Of a DNA stretch of 45,084 nucleotides, positions 30,653-41,871 are shown in pieces. The position numbers and the translations under genes were made by a program. Every line of letters starts with the position of its first letter. Within the stretch, counting starts at the first letter, position 1. The notes beneath the pieces were generated by a model. That model was not told the origin of the DNA. It ran no database searches and saw nothing but the letters and a program-made list of their open reading frames with translations. The stretch comes from Oscillospiraceae bacterium (GTDB lineage: Bacteria; Bacillota; Clostridia; Oscillospirales; Oscillospiraceae): NCBI GenBank assembly GCA_017432615.1, contig JAFRIV010000036.1, forward strand, positions 1 through 45,084, given 5' to 3'.

Positions 30653-31870
30653 ATGAAAGAATCAGAGCAGATTCAAACCAGTGATTTTCGCTCCAGGGTA
30701 TTCCGGATGGTGTCGGTCGGCGTGGTGGATGTACCGATCAACCAGGCATATGACATCATCAGCACAGCCATGCTGCTGATCAATCTGGCCGGTGCTTTTG
30801 CTGTCACATTTGATTCCGTCGAAGCGCAGTACGGCTCACTCCTCGGAGAAGTGGAAGCTGTAACGGTAGCCTTCTTTGCGATCGATTATTTCCTGAGGCT
30901 TTACACGTCGCCATGCCTGTATCCCGGATATAAAGGACTTCGACCGTATGTCAAATATGTTCTTTCCGGGGCAGGTATTATCGATCTGCTGTCGTTTTTA
31001 CCTTATTATCTGCCTATGTTCTTCCCTGCGGGTGCTGTTGCTTTTCGTCTGATCCGTGTGGCGAGGATCCTGCGGCTGTTTCGAATCAATGCCTATTACG
31101 ATTCCCTCAATGTGATCACCAACGTTATCGTAAGCAAAAGCCAGCAGCTGCTGTCTTCGGTATTTATCATTTTTGTGCTGATGCTGGCCTCCAGCCTTGC
31201 GATGTACTCCATCGAGCACACGGCGCAGCCCGAAATATTCCGAAATGCATTTTCCGGACTCTGGTGGGCTGTATCTACCCTGCTCACGGTAGGATACGGG
31301 GATATTTATCCGGTTACGGTCATGGGGAAATGTCTCGGTATTGTCATTACCTTCCTCGGCGTTGGAATGGTGGCTATCCCGACCGGTATTATTTCCGCAG
31401 GGTTCGTCGAACAGTACACCCATCTCCAGAGGATCTCCGATTACGGCGAAGAAAGGGACCTGCGGTTTGTGAAAATTGAGCTTTCCGCCGGTGACAACTG
31501 GAGCGGAAAGAAGATCCAGGATCTGAATCTTCCTCGCGGGATCATCGTGGCGGTGGTTCAACGCGGATCCGGTATCATCGTTCCGCGGGGCGATGTCATT
31601 TTAAAGGCGGGTGACTGCCTTGTCCTGGGGGCAGAAGGCCTGAAAGGCGATCGCCCCATCAACCTGAAAGAGATCACCCTGAAAAAGAATCACGAGTGGA
31701 ACGATCACGCCATCATGGATCTGGACATCTCCCGCCAGACATATATTGTCATGGTGCGCCGGGACGGACAGGCCATGGTGCCAAACGGCAAGCTGGTGCT
31801 GCAGGCAGGTGATACCGTCATCTTATACAGCAGAGAACACCTTTCAGACGAGAAACCCGTCTCCATATGA
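30653..31870 (+). CDS. Voltage-gated-type potassium channel with two TrkA-C (RCK_C) domains
   Basis: Protein of 405 aa with six membrane segments. S4 carries spaced arginines at 132, 135, 138, 141 and 144 (FRLIRVARILRLFR). The pore helix and selectivity filter TVGYGD are at 212-217, and S6 follows. The cytoplasmic part has two TrkA-C-like domains (about 265-330 and 335-400) with LNLPRGIIVAVVQRGSGIIV and LDISRQTYIVMVRRDGQAMV. It should conduct K+ across the cell membrane and be gated by voltage or a ligand. The full RCK_N nucleotide domain is missing. A weak promoter (TTGCCT-17-TATCGT, 30589-30617) lies upstream. Single gene, convergent with the lipoprotein gene. Confidence 0.93.
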   Translation: MKESEQIQTSDFRSRVFRMVSVGVVDVPINQAYDIISTAMLLINLAGAFAVTFDSVEAQYGSLLGEVEAVTVAFFAIDYFLRLYTSPCLYPGYKGLRPYVKYVLSGAGIIDLLSFLPYYLPMFFPAGAVAFRLIRVARILRLFRINAYYDSLNVITNVIVSKSQQLLSSVFIIFVLMLASSLAMYSIEHTAQPEIFRNAFSGLWWAVSTLLTVGYGDIYPVTVMGKCLGIVITFLGVGMVAIPTGIISAGFVEQYTHLQRISDYGEERDLRFVKIELSAGDNWSGKKIQDLNLPRGIIVAVVQRGSGIIVPRGDVILKAGDCLVLGAEGLKGDRPINLKEITLKKNHEWNDHAIMDLDISRQTYIVMVRRDGQAMVPNGKLVLQAGDTVILYSREHLSDEKPVSI

Positions 31871-31940
31871 TACAATAACTGTTCATTTCGGCTGTGTTTT
31901 GTCTTTTCCTATACCGGCAAAATCAATAGTTCAGTAAAGA

Positions 31941-31983
31941 GAAGGAGAACCTCTCCGGCGATGGGCCGGACAGGTTCTCCTTT
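31941..31983. terminator. Bidirectional terminator-like hairpin between convergent genes
   Basis: A long inverted repeat has outer arms AAGGAGAACCT/AGGTTCTCCTT and an inner TCCGGC/GCCGGA-type stem. U-runs on both sides are short. It lies between the potassium channel gene (plus) and the lipoprotein gene (minus). Confidence 0.75.
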
Positions 31984-32017
31984 GCAACGATATATGCCCA
32001 AAAATATCAGGCTGCTG

Positions 32018-33361
32018 TCAGTTTTTGGCAAAGAAGGTATTCGTTGCGGACGGCTCGGAAGTGTTTTCCGTCCAGTAGAGGCCGGCAGCTGTGCCGGAAG
32101 AATAAGAGAGGGTGCCGGTGCCGTTCTGGTATTTTACGGTCGAAGTGTCATCAGCCAGATTCAGAACAGTAAGGACTGCATCCGAATAAGAGAGGACGCC
32201 GTCTGCACTGAATTGGCCGGAGAATGTCCAGTGATATTTTTCCGCATAAGTAACTGACCAGTCTGCCGTGACGAAATACCGCTCCGGGCTGCCGGTGATC
32301 TCAATCGTGGCTTTTTGGGCAACCGGTTCCACATAGAGCCCGGAATAATCCCTGTTTGCGATGGCAGCCGGTGCTGCAGAGGGCTGGATATAAATGCCGG
32401 GATTTGCCGCTGCTGTACTCTGCCCCTTGACAGTAATGAGGGCAGATTCGGTATTCTTGGTGCCGACATTGTTGCGGAATTCACAGTAAACCCACCAGCC
32501 GTTGAGCGCTGCAGGAATGCTCTTTAACTGCATGGTGCTGGCATAGCCTTTCAGGATCTCCAGGCCGGGGAACTCTGTCTGAGCTTCCTGATAGGTGAGA
32601 TTGCGCTTTCCGTCCGGGCTGACAAAATGCCAAACTGCCCAGATAGCATCTTCATACTTTGCCACGAAATAGCAGGAACCGCCGACATCCACGGTTTCAT
32701 TGGTCGGATTCTTGGTCACGACGGGCAGGCCGGCCTGAACACCGGACGCGCCGCCGGTCAGCGGTGTGACGGTGAGGGTGGCAGAATTCGTCTTCGTATG
32801 GCCGAGGTTGTTGTAAAAGTCACAGTAGACCTTCCAGCCATTCATGGTAAGAGGAATCGTTTTCAGGAGGAGCTGGCTGGTTTCTCCGCCTTCGATCTCC
32901 AGCGTGGTGAAGTTCTGCTCAGCAGTTTTAAAATCAAGATCCGTAGCTCCGTCCGGGCTGACAAAATGCCAGGTTGCATAGCGGGCATTTTCATACTTTG
33001 CCACAAAGTAGCAGTAGCCGCCTTCCGGCACGGTTTCATTGGTCGGGTGCTTGGTAACCACAGGATAGCCGGTTTGTGCAGGAGCCGGTGTCGGGGCAGG
33101 AGTGGGTGCCGGTGTCGGGGCGGGGGTGGGCGCCGGCGTCGGAGCAGGGGTCGGCACAGGGGTAGGAACCGGCGTCGGGACGGGGGTAGGCACCGGTGTC
33201 GGGACAGGCGTCGGCACGGGAGTCGGAACCGGTGTGGGGACAGGCGTCGGGGCAGGGGTCGGGGTGGCGGAAGGCAAAATATCCCTCACGCCGCAGCCTG
33301 TCAGCAACAAGGCTGCAAGGAGCAACACTGCAACAAGAGAACTGCATGGAATTCTTTTCAT
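32018..33361 (-). CDS. Lipoprotein with Pro-Thr repeat stalk and two Ig-like repeats
   Basis: Protein of 447 aa. The lipoprotein signal peptide ends in the lipobox LLTGC (Cys at about residue 23), so it should be anchored outside the membrane. Residues 32-95 are a stalk of about 15 PTPA/PTPV units that can span the wall. Two similar domains of about 100 aa follow, each starting VVTK(H/N)PTNETV and containing CYFVAKYE and WHFVSPDG; they look like Ig-like modules. The C-terminal 110 residues form another beta-rich module ([20 protein letters not shown]). The ligand is unknown. It has its own consensus promoter. Confidence 0.85.
   Translation of the reverse strand: MKRIPCSSLVAVLLLAALLLTGCGVRDILPSATPTPAPTPVPTPVPTPVPTPVPTPVPTPVPTPVPTPVPTPAPTPAPTPAPTPAPTPAPTPAPAQTGYPVVTKHPTNETVPEGGYCYFVAKYENARYATWHFVSPDGATDLDFKTAEQNFTTLEIEGGETSQLLLKTIPLTMNGWKVYCDFYNNLGHTKTNSATLTVTPLTGGASGVQAGLPVVTKNPTNETVDVGGSCYFVAKYEDAIWAVWHFVSPDGKRNLTYQEAQTEFPGLEILKGYASTMQLKSIPAALNGWWVYCEFRNNVGTKNTESALITVKGQSTAAANPGIYIQPSAAPAAIANRDYSGLYVEPVAQKATIEITGSPERYFVTADWSVTYAEKYHWTFSGQFSADGVLSYSDAVLTVLNLADDTSTVKYQNGTGTLSYSSGTAAGLYWTENTSEPSATNTFFAKN
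33085..33265 (-). repeat. 12-bp coding minisatellite (Pro-Thr stalk)
   Basis: About 15 tandem 12-nt units encode PTPV (eight or so, in one block) and PTPA (one before, about six after). The units vary at third codon positions, so the array has been stable long enough to diverge. Length changes would keep the frame. Confidence 0.88.
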
Positions 33362-33407
33362 GAGAGCGTCCTTTCTCCGCAGAGCAGAAATGTTTTATGT
33401 TAACTTA

Positions 33408-33432
33408 ATTATAACCCATTTCCTGCAATCTG

Positions 33433-33436
<4 letters not shown>
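33408..33436 (-). promoter_or_regulatory. Promoter of the lipoprotein gene (full consensus)
   Basis: On the minus strand TTGACA (33431-33436), 17 nt, TATAAT (33408-33413). The -35 overlaps the thiI stop codon. The lipoprotein can therefore be strongly expressed apart from the glpK-thiI operon. Confidence 0.93.
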
Positions 33437-36121
<2,685 letters not shown>

Positions 36122-36127
36122 TTATCG

Positions 36128-36784
36128 TTAAAGTTTTGTATGGTCTGTCAAATAATCGTGCATAGGCATCAGTTTTGCAAAGGCGTCTGCCAGAATAATA
36201 GGCAAACGAGGCGAAAGCACGTCTCCGCCAAAGTCTTCCTCATGATAAACATTCGTCCATTTGCGATTATACCACTGATTTACGATCGCGCCGTGGTCCC
36301 CTTTCGGCCGCTTGAATTCCGGCCCGCCGAGCACAAAACCGTCCATATTCTGAACGGAACGGGCAAGCCTTTCAAACGCTGCCGGGTTTGCATCAACACT
36401 GCGGCGAAAGGCTTCCATCTTATCCGCACGCATCGTCCAGAAGCCGAGACCGTAGGAAAAGGCGGCAGGCTGAAGTTCAAAAAAGAAAGAGGCGGCAGGT
36501 TCCGTCAGATCGGCATTTTCAATGGAAAACCAAAGATTTTCTTTCAGAGGTCCGCGGCCGAAGAGCCTGCGAGCATCTCTCCAGATGCGGGCTACATGTA
36601 CTTTCAGTTCCTTTTCCGGGAAGCGTTTTCCCAGCTGTTCTGCCGTTTCGGAAGCAAGGAGCTTCATCGGATTCCCGATCAGGGCATCAAACTGTTCTTT
36701 GTGGGCATAAAACCAGTCTCTCTCGTTATGGAAGCGCATCTCCCAGAAAAAATCGGAAGCCTCGCGCTGAAAACCATCAAACAT
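36128..36784 (-). CDS. DUF2461 family protein
   Basis: Protein of 218 aa matching the DUF2461/TIGR02453 pattern: N-terminal FWEMRFHNERDWFYAHKEQF, central HVARIWRDARRLFGRGPLKE, then FFFELQPAAFSYGLGFWTM. The function of this family is unknown. Conserved charged residues suggest an enzyme or binding role. First gene of a unit with glpK and thiI, behind a good promoter at 36871-36899. The ribosome binding site is poor (AAGGA 13 nt upstream), so translation may be modest. Confidence 0.85.
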   Translation of the reverse strand: MFDGFQREASDFFWEMRFHNERDWFYAHKEQFDALIGNPMKLLASETAEQLGKRFPEKELKVHVARIWRDARRLFGRGPLKENLWFSIENADLTEPAASFFFELQPAAFSYGLGFWTMRADKMEAFRRSVDANPAAFERLARSVQNMDGFVLGGPEFKRPKGDHGAIVNQWYNRKWTNVYHEEDFGGDVLSPRLPIILADAFAKLMPMHDYLTDHTKL

Positions 36785-36870
36785 TGCGATAGGACGATCC
36801 TTTTCTTAGAATGGGTAAGTCCGGCTGAAAACCGTGTCGAGACGCGGAACAACCGGTTATACGAATAAAA

Positions 36871-36899
36871 AGTATACCATAAAAGCAAAAGGGTGTAAA
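36871..36899 (-). promoter_or_regulatory. Promoter of the DUF2461-glpK-thiI operon
   Basis: On the minus strand TTTACA (36894-36899), 17 nt, TATACT (36871-36876) with a TGG extension before the -10. Confidence 0.78.
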
Positions 36900-37025
36900 T
36901 GCGAAAAATGGAAAAACGACGGGCAGGAAGCAGCCGTCTGCCGGTCCCTTTGGGATAATCTCTCCAAAAAAACGGTTGAAGGATGCATTCCTCTCGTATA
37001 AAAATACCAAAAGAAAAAAACAGCC

Positions 37026-37054
37026 TTGACAAAGAAAGAGCCGGATGCTAAAAT
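37026..37054 (+). promoter_or_regulatory. Promoter of the T-box/tryptophan transporter operon
   Basis: TTGACA (37026-37031), 17 nt, TAAAAT (37049-37054) with an extended TGC. The T-box leader starts just downstream. The stretch 36900-37025 between this promoter and the divergent one shows nothing else I can name. Confidence 0.9.
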
Positions 37055-37060
37055 CCAGCC

Positions 37061-37341
37061 AAACCGATGAGGAAGAGTAAGTAAGTTTTCAATCCTTTTC
37101 TCCAGCGAGCCGCTGACGGTGTGAGGGCGGCGGAAAGTTGATTACCGAATGGACTTCCGAGGGCAACCGGAAAAGGCTTTTGCCTGAGTATGTGCGCCGG
37201 GGCATGACTCCCCGTGAACAACGGTCTGCGTATGTTGGTACGCGTAAAGTGGGCGTTTCAAAGACGCCAAGCCGGGTGGCACCACGAGAATGAATGATCA
37301 TTCCCGTCCCAGCAAGCATTGTTTGCAGGGACGGGATTTTT
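37061..37341 (+). promoter_or_regulatory. T-box riboswitch, tryptophan-specific (UGG specifier)
   Basis: The leader RNA has a long stem I whose lower helix pairs GGAAG (about 37071) with CTTCC (about 37154-37158). On the 3' side of its specifier loop is GAA-TGG-AC with TGG at 37150-37152, the Trp codon. The T-box sequence GGGTGGCACCACG is at 37274-37286. A terminator follows: TCCCGTCCC (37302-37310) pairs with GGGACGGGA (37328-37336) before TTTTT. The CGGG in the T-box side can pair with CCCG of the terminator arm as the antiterminator. Uncharged tRNA-Trp should favour readthrough into the transporter genes. Confidence 0.93.
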
Positions 37342-37411
37342 GCTTTGTTCCCGTTCCTTCCTCCGAAAAGCAGCCAATAAAAAAACAAAAAAAGAAAGGA
37401 CGGCACCACCC

Positions 37412-38440
37412 ATGAAAAAAATGATTTCTGTTCTTCTGGCAATCGTATTTGTATTTGCTCTCAGCGCAGCATCTTTCGCAGAGGAAGCCAAAGAAAGCTA
37501 TACCGTCGGCATCTGTAACTTTGTCGACGATGCATCCCTCAACCAGATCATTGCGAATATCCGCTCCCGGCTGGAGGCCATCTCCGCAGAAACCGGTATC
37601 TCCTTTACAGTGGAAGAAGACAACTGCAACCTGGATGCCAACGTGATGAATCAGATCATTGCCAACTTCCAGGCTGATCAGGTAGATTTGATGGTGGGTG
37701 TGGCAACGCCTGTTGCCATGGCCATGCAGGCAGCCACCGAAGACAGCGGCCTGCCGGTAGTATTTGCTGCTGTGTCCGACCCCGTCGGCGCAGGCGTCGT
37801 AGAAAGCCTGGATGCTCCCGGAGCAAATCTGACCGGAACTTCTGACTACCTTGACACAAATGCCGTGATGAATCTGATCTTTGCTGCCGACCCGGATGCC
37901 GATCTGATCGGGCTGCTCTACAATGTGAGTGAAGATGCTTCCGCCGCTCCCATTGCTGCAGCAAAAGAATATCTGGATGCGAAGGGCGTAAAATACGTGG
38001 AGCGCACCGGGACCAACGTGGATGAAGTGATGCTGGCGGCACAGGCTCTCGTCAGTGACGGGGCAGACGCTGTATTTACTCCGACCGACAACACCATTAT
38101 GACGGCGGAACTTGCCATTTACGAGATCTTTGCCGAGGCGAAGATCCCCCACTACACCGGCGCTGACAGCTTTGCCCTCAACGGCGCTTTCCTGGGCTAC
38201 GGTGTGGATTACGCCAACCTGGGCGTGGAAACCGCGAACATGATCGCTGACATCCTGATCAACGGCAAGAACCCGGGTGAAGTGCCGGTCAAGACCTTCG
38301 ACAACGGCACGGCAACCGTAAACACGGATATCTGCGAAGCTCTGGGCCTGGATTATGATTCAATAGCAGATACGTTTGCCCCCTTCTGCACCAAAGTTCA
38401 GCCTATTACCACCGCAGAAAGTTTTGACGATCTGGCATAA
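37412..38440 (+). CDS. trpX: Tryptophan ABC transporter substrate-binding protein (TrpX-like)
   Basis: Protein of 342 aa of the ABC_sub_bind (PF04392) type. The mature part begins YTVGICNFVDDASLNQIIAN and has two lobes (VDLMVGVATPVAMAMQA, FTPTDNTIMTAELAIYE and YGVDYANLGVETANMIADIL). The signal peptide (1-23) ends in AASFA and lacks a lipobox Cys, unusual for a Gram-positive binding protein. The Trp T-box in front decides the likely ligand. I chose ATG 37412; AAAGGA lies 11-12 nt upstream, and the frame upstream is part of the T-box leader. Permease and ATPase genes follow. Confidence 0.88.
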   Translation: MKKMISVLLAIVFVFALSAASFAEEAKESYTVGICNFVDDASLNQIIANIRSRLEAISAETGISFTVEEDNCNLDANVMNQIIANFQADQVDLMVGVATPVAMAMQAATEDSGLPVVFAAVSDPVGAGVVESLDAPGANLTGTSDYLDTNAVMNLIFAADPDADLIGLLYNVSEDASAAPIAAAKEYLDAKGVKYVERTGTNVDEVMLAAQALVSDGADAVFTPTDNTIMTAELAIYEIFAEAKIPHYTGADSFALNGAFLGYGVDYANLGVETANMIADILINGKNPGEVPVKTFDNGTATVNTDICEALGLDYDSIADTFAPFCTKVQPITTAESFDDLA

Positions 38441-38503
38441 AATCTGAAATTGTTTTCAGAAAAACTATCCTGCCAAACCATCATCTAAGGAGAAAGCCCA
38501 CCT

Positions 38504-39421
38504 ATGGTATCCATTTTGCAGACGGCATTTGAGCTTGGATTGATCAGCTCACTGACCGTACTGGCTCTGTTTCTCAGTTATTCCATGCTCAACGTCTGTG
38601 ATCTTTCCACTGACGGCTGCTTCACTCTCGGAGCAGCCGTCGGTGCGGTTGTCGCGCTGGCCGGTCATCCGTTTCTTTCTCTCCCGGCGGCAATGGGCGC
38701 CGGCGTATTATCCGGTTTCGTCACTGCGATCTTACAGACGAAAATGGGCATTGACAGCCTGCTTGCCGGTATCATTGTCAATACCGGGCTTTATTCCATC
38801 AACATCTGGGTGATGGGCGGGGCTTCCCTGCTCAACATGAACAAGACTGCCACAGTTTTCACGGCGATGAAGGATCTGCTTCGTGATACAACGTTTTCCG
38901 GTTACTATAAAACAATCGTCGCACTGCTGGCGGTTTTCGTCATCGTTGTGTTCCTCGGTTGCTTCCTGCGGACAAGGCTCGGCCTTGCGATCCGGGCTAC
39001 CGGCAATAACCCGGATATGGTGCGTTCCTCCTCTATCAACCCTGCTTTTACGACCATTGTGGGACTTTGCATTTCCAACTCGTTTACTGCGCTGTCCGGC
39101 TGCCTGCTGGCGCAGTCGCAAAAGTCGGTCAACATCGATATCGGATCGGGAATGGTGACTATTGCTCTCGCTTCTCTGCTGATCGGCAGGGCGTTTGCCG
39201 GAAAGGGAGGGATCATAAAGAGAGCCGTCGGAGCGGTCATCGGTGCTATCGTATTCCGAATCGTATACGCAGCGGCGCTGCGCTTCCACATGCCGGCTTT
39301 TATGCTGAAACTGGTGTCTTCCGTCATTGTGATCGCTGCCATTGCAGGACCGTATCTCAAGTCCCGTTATCCTGAGCTGCACCGCCGCCTGACCCATAAA
39401 TACGGGAAGAGGGAGGAATAA
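38504..39421 (+). CDS. trpY: Tryptophan ABC transporter permease (TrpY-like)
   Basis: Protein of 305 aa with about eight hydrophobic segments, of the branched-chain-type permease family (BPD_transp_2, LivH-like). FLSYSMLNVCDLSTDGCFTLG near the N-terminus and the cytoplasmic LGLAIRATGNNPDMVRSS coupling segment are typical. It forms the membrane channel with the ATPase encoded 3 nt downstream. AAGGAG lies before ATG 38504. The 63-nt gap to the binding-protein gene shows no clear terminator. Confidence 0.88.
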   Translation: MVSILQTAFELGLISSLTVLALFLSYSMLNVCDLSTDGCFTLGAAVGAVVALAGHPFLSLPAAMGAGVLSGFVTAILQTKMGIDSLLAGIIVNTGLYSINIWVMGGASLLNMNKTATVFTAMKDLLRDTTFSGYYKTIVALLAVFVIVVFLGCFLRTRLGLAIRATGNNPDMVRSSSINPAFTTIVGLCISNSFTALSGCLLAQSQKSVNIDIGSGMVTIALASLLIGRAFAGKGGIIKRAVGAVIGAIVFRIVYAAALRFHMPAFMLKLVSSVIVIAAIAGPYLKSRYPELHRRLTHKYGKREE

Positions 39422-39424
39422 AAC

Positions 39425-40213
39425 ATGCTTTCGATCCGTCATATTTCCAAAACCTTCAATCCCGGCACTCTCAATGCAAAAACAGCGATTCAGGATCTGT
39501 CTCTTGAAGTAGCCGACCGGGACTTTATTTCGATCGTTGGGAGCAACGGGGCAGGAAAATCATCCCTTTTCAACGCAATTGCCGGCAGCTTTTTCACGGA
39601 CAGCGGAAGCATTCACCTAGACGGAGAGGACATTACTCTTCAGCCGGAATATATCCGTGCAAGAAAAATCGGAAGGTTATTTCAGGATCCGCTGCTAGGA
39701 ACAGCCCCCGGAATGACGATTGAAGAAAACCTTGCCCTTGCCGCGGGACGCGGCGGCTGGTTTTCCCATATTACCAAAGAGGACCGCAACCTCTTTCGGG
39801 AACGGCTTGCTCTTTTAAACATGGGCCTGGAAGACCGGATGCAGCAGCCGGTGGGACTGCTCTCCGGCGGGCAAAGGCAGGCGCTTACGCTGATGATGGC
39901 AACCTTCAATCCGCCCGCTCTTTTGCTGCTGGATGAGCACACCGCTGCTCTTGATCCTGCCACTGCGGAGAAAGTGCTGGAACTGACCAAAAACATTGTA
40001 GAGACCAACGGCCTCACCTGCCTGATGATCACCCATAATATGCAGAGTGCACTTGATCTCGGCAACAGGACGCTGATGATGAATCAGGGCGGCATCATTT
40101 ACGACGTAAAAGGAGAAGAAAGACAGCATTTGCAGGTCTCTGATCTGCTTATACTGTTCCGGGAGGCTGCCGGCAAAAACCTGGACAATGACAGAATGCT
40201 TCTGAGTGAATGA
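39425..40213 (+). CDS. trpZ: Tryptophan ABC transporter ATP-binding protein (TrpZ-like)
   Basis: Protein of 262 aa. Walker A is GSNGAGKSS (about 38-46), the signature is LLSGGQRQALTLMM, Walker B is ALLLLDEHTAALD, and the switch His is in CLMITHNMQSA. It powers import through the permease encoded just upstream. All key residues are present. It is the last gene of the unit and ends before a strong terminator. The ligand is inferred from the T-box. Confidence 0.9.
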   Translation: MLSIRHISKTFNPGTLNAKTAIQDLSLEVADRDFISIVGSNGAGKSSLFNAIAGSFFTDSGSIHLDGEDITLQPEYIRARKIGRLFQDPLLGTAPGMTIEENLALAAGRGGWFSHITKEDRNLFRERLALLNMGLEDRMQQPVGLLSGGQRQALTLMMATFNPPALLLLDEHTAALDPATAEKVLELTKNIVETNGLTCLMITHNMQSALDLGNRTLMMNQGGIIYDVKGEERQHLQVSDLLILFREAAGKNLDNDRMLLSE

Positions 40214-40256
40214 ACAGGACCTCTTTTCATTCAATAGTATTCCTGACGCTGCTATA

Positions 40257-40290
40257 AAAACCGTTCGGGCTCGCCGCCCGAACGGTTTTC
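40257..40290. terminator. Bidirectional intrinsic terminator between trpZ and the M32 peptidase gene
   Basis: A perfect 14-bp stem AAAACCGTTCGGGC/GCCCGAACGGTTTT with a 5-base loop has T-runs on both strands. It serves both convergent units. Confidence 0.93.
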
Positions 40291-40297
40291 TTATATA

Positions 40298-41803
40298 CTA
40301 ATCGTTCAAACCATAAATTGCAGCGTATTTTGTTTTTAAGTAGTCCGTATAATACTTCGGGTCAAAAGGTTCGTTGAAGACCTTTTCCATCAGTTCCCCC
40401 GGCTTATACAGGCAGCCGTACTGCCAGATGTGCTCACAGAGCCAGTCGTTGATGCGGCTGATGCGGTTGTTTTTCACAGCTTCGAACACGTCAAAATCCT
40501 GTTCCATCCGATGCAGGATCTGCGGCCCGTAGGCAGAGCCAAGCGCATAGGACGGAAAATATCCGAACATTCCGCCGGACCAGTGTGTATCCTGAAGCAC
40601 TCCTCGCCTGTCATCCGGCACGGAGATCCCGAGAAATTCCCTGTAAAGAGCATTCCAGAGTTCCGGCAGGTCTTTGGATGTTACTTCCCCGGCGAAAAGC
40701 TTTTTCTCGATTTCATAACGGATCATAATGTGCAGGGTATAAGTAAGTTCATCGGCTTCCGTACGGATCAAAGAAGGCTCCGCCTTATTGGCCGCAAAAA
40801 ACAGATCGTGTGCAGAAAAGCCCTTCGTCTGTTCCGGGAACAATTCCTGCAGCGTCGGCATCAAAAGTTCACAGAACGCTTCACTTCTGCCGATGATATT
40901 TTCATAGAACCGTGACTGGCTTTCGTGCACCCCCATCGACACCCCGCCGCCGAGGCAGGTGTAGGCGAATCTGTCATCCACATGAAGCTCATACAGGGCA
41001 TGCCCCCCTTCATGTATTACGCTGTAAAGAGACGAGAGGAAACTGTCTTCATGATAATGTGTGGTAATACGCACATCGTATTTGGTAAAGCCTGTCGTAA
41101 AGGGGTGCTCCGTAACACCGAGCATACAGTGGTTTCGATCCAGGCCGATCAGATCCATCAGTTTGCGGGAAAGGACTTCCTGCTGTGCAAGAGGGTAATG
41201 CATTTTGTTGATGGCATCGTCTACCTGCGGCCTTGCTGTTACTTTTTTCACCAGAGGGACGATATCCTCTTTCAAAGTTTTGAAAAAGGCTTCACATTTG
41301 GATCGTGTCAGGCCTTCTTCAAACTTGTCCAGCTGATAATCATAAGGGTCCATCTCCGGTGAAACCAGAAAGGCATTTCGTTTCCGGGCTGATACGATCT
41401 TATCAATATAAGGGGCAAAGGAGTTATAGTCGTTCTGTTCCTTCGCCTTATGCCAGACGGCATCAGCTTCGTTGATCAGGCGGGTATAGGCGACATACTC
41501 TTCCACGGGGATCCTGCTCAGTTCTGCAAGATCCTTCTCTTTACGCTCGACAATACGCCGAGTTACATCGTCCAGTTCCTCCCAATGATCCTTCAGGCAG
41601 GCAAGGGTCTGCCTTGTATCTTTGCCGGTGGTAACGGCATATGCCGCTTCGCTTAAAACGCCAAGTGTCTCCCCCCGGTTCTGCGCTGTGCCTTCCGGCG
41701 CACCGGTTGAGCCGTCATAGGACAGCAGCCCCATGGCGTGCATATAAGCTATTTCCTTTCTCTGGATGCGATCAAGCGTATTCAAGGCTTCCTTCAATTC
41801 CAT
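40298..41803 (-). CDS. M32 family metallocarboxypeptidase (carboxypeptidase Taq)
   Basis: Protein of 501 aa with the zinc-binding SVIHEGGHALYELHVDD (HExxH), downstream GVHESQSRFYEN (third zinc ligand Glu) and RTEADELTYTLHIMIRYE, all diagnostic of M32. It releases C-terminal residues from peptides in the cytoplasm. No signal peptide is present. I chose ATG 41803, preceded by GGGAGGAACACAA. An ATG at 41863 would extend into the hairpin after lepA and lacks a ribosome binding site. The gene lies downstream of lepA on the same strand, separated by a hairpin. Confidence 0.96.
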   Translation of the reverse strand: MELKEALNTLDRIQRKEIAYMHAMGLLSYDGSTGAPEGTAQNRGETLGVLSEAAYAVTTGKDTRQTLACLKDHWEELDDVTRRIVERKEKDLAELSRIPVEEYVAYTRLINEADAVWHKAKEQNDYNSFAPYIDKIVSARKRNAFLVSPEMDPYDYQLDKFEEGLTRSKCEAFFKTLKEDIVPLVKKVTARPQVDDAINKMHYPLAQQEVLSRKLMDLIGLDRNHCMLGVTEHPFTTGFTKYDVRITTHYHEDSFLSSLYSVIHEGGHALYELHVDDRFAYTCLGGGVSMGVHESQSRFYENIIGRSEAFCELLMPTLQELFPEQTKGFSAHDLFFAANKAEPSLIRTEADELTYTLHIMIRYEIEKKLFAGEVTSKDLPELWNALYREFLGISVPDDRRGVLQDTHWSGGMFGYFPSYALGSAYGPQILHRMEQDFDVFEAVKNNRISRINDWLCEHIWQYGCLYKPGELMEKVFNEPFDPKYYTDYLKTKYAAIYGLND

Positions 41804-41834
41804 TTGTGTTCCTCCCTTTTTATTCTTTGCATAA

Positions 41835-41861
41835 GAGGGCTGCCGATATTCGGCAGCCCTC
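41835..41861 (-). terminator. Perfect hairpin between lepA and the M32 peptidase gene
   Basis: A 12-bp perfect stem GAGGGCTGCCGA/TCGGCAGCCCTC with a three-base loop starts 10 nt after the lepA stop. The U-run is poor (CTTATGC), so it may be a weak terminator or an RNA-stabilising hairpin. Confidence 0.55.
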
Positions 41862-41871
41862 AACAGAAAAC

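Noticed and set aside
33085-33265. Possible CRISPR-like array at the 12-bp repeats
   Set aside because: Units are contiguous and encode Pro-Thr codons in frame, with no spacers.
37089-38152. Minus-strand open frames over the T-box leader and trpX
   Set aside because: The region is explained by a T-box and a signal-peptide-bearing binding protein on the plus strand.
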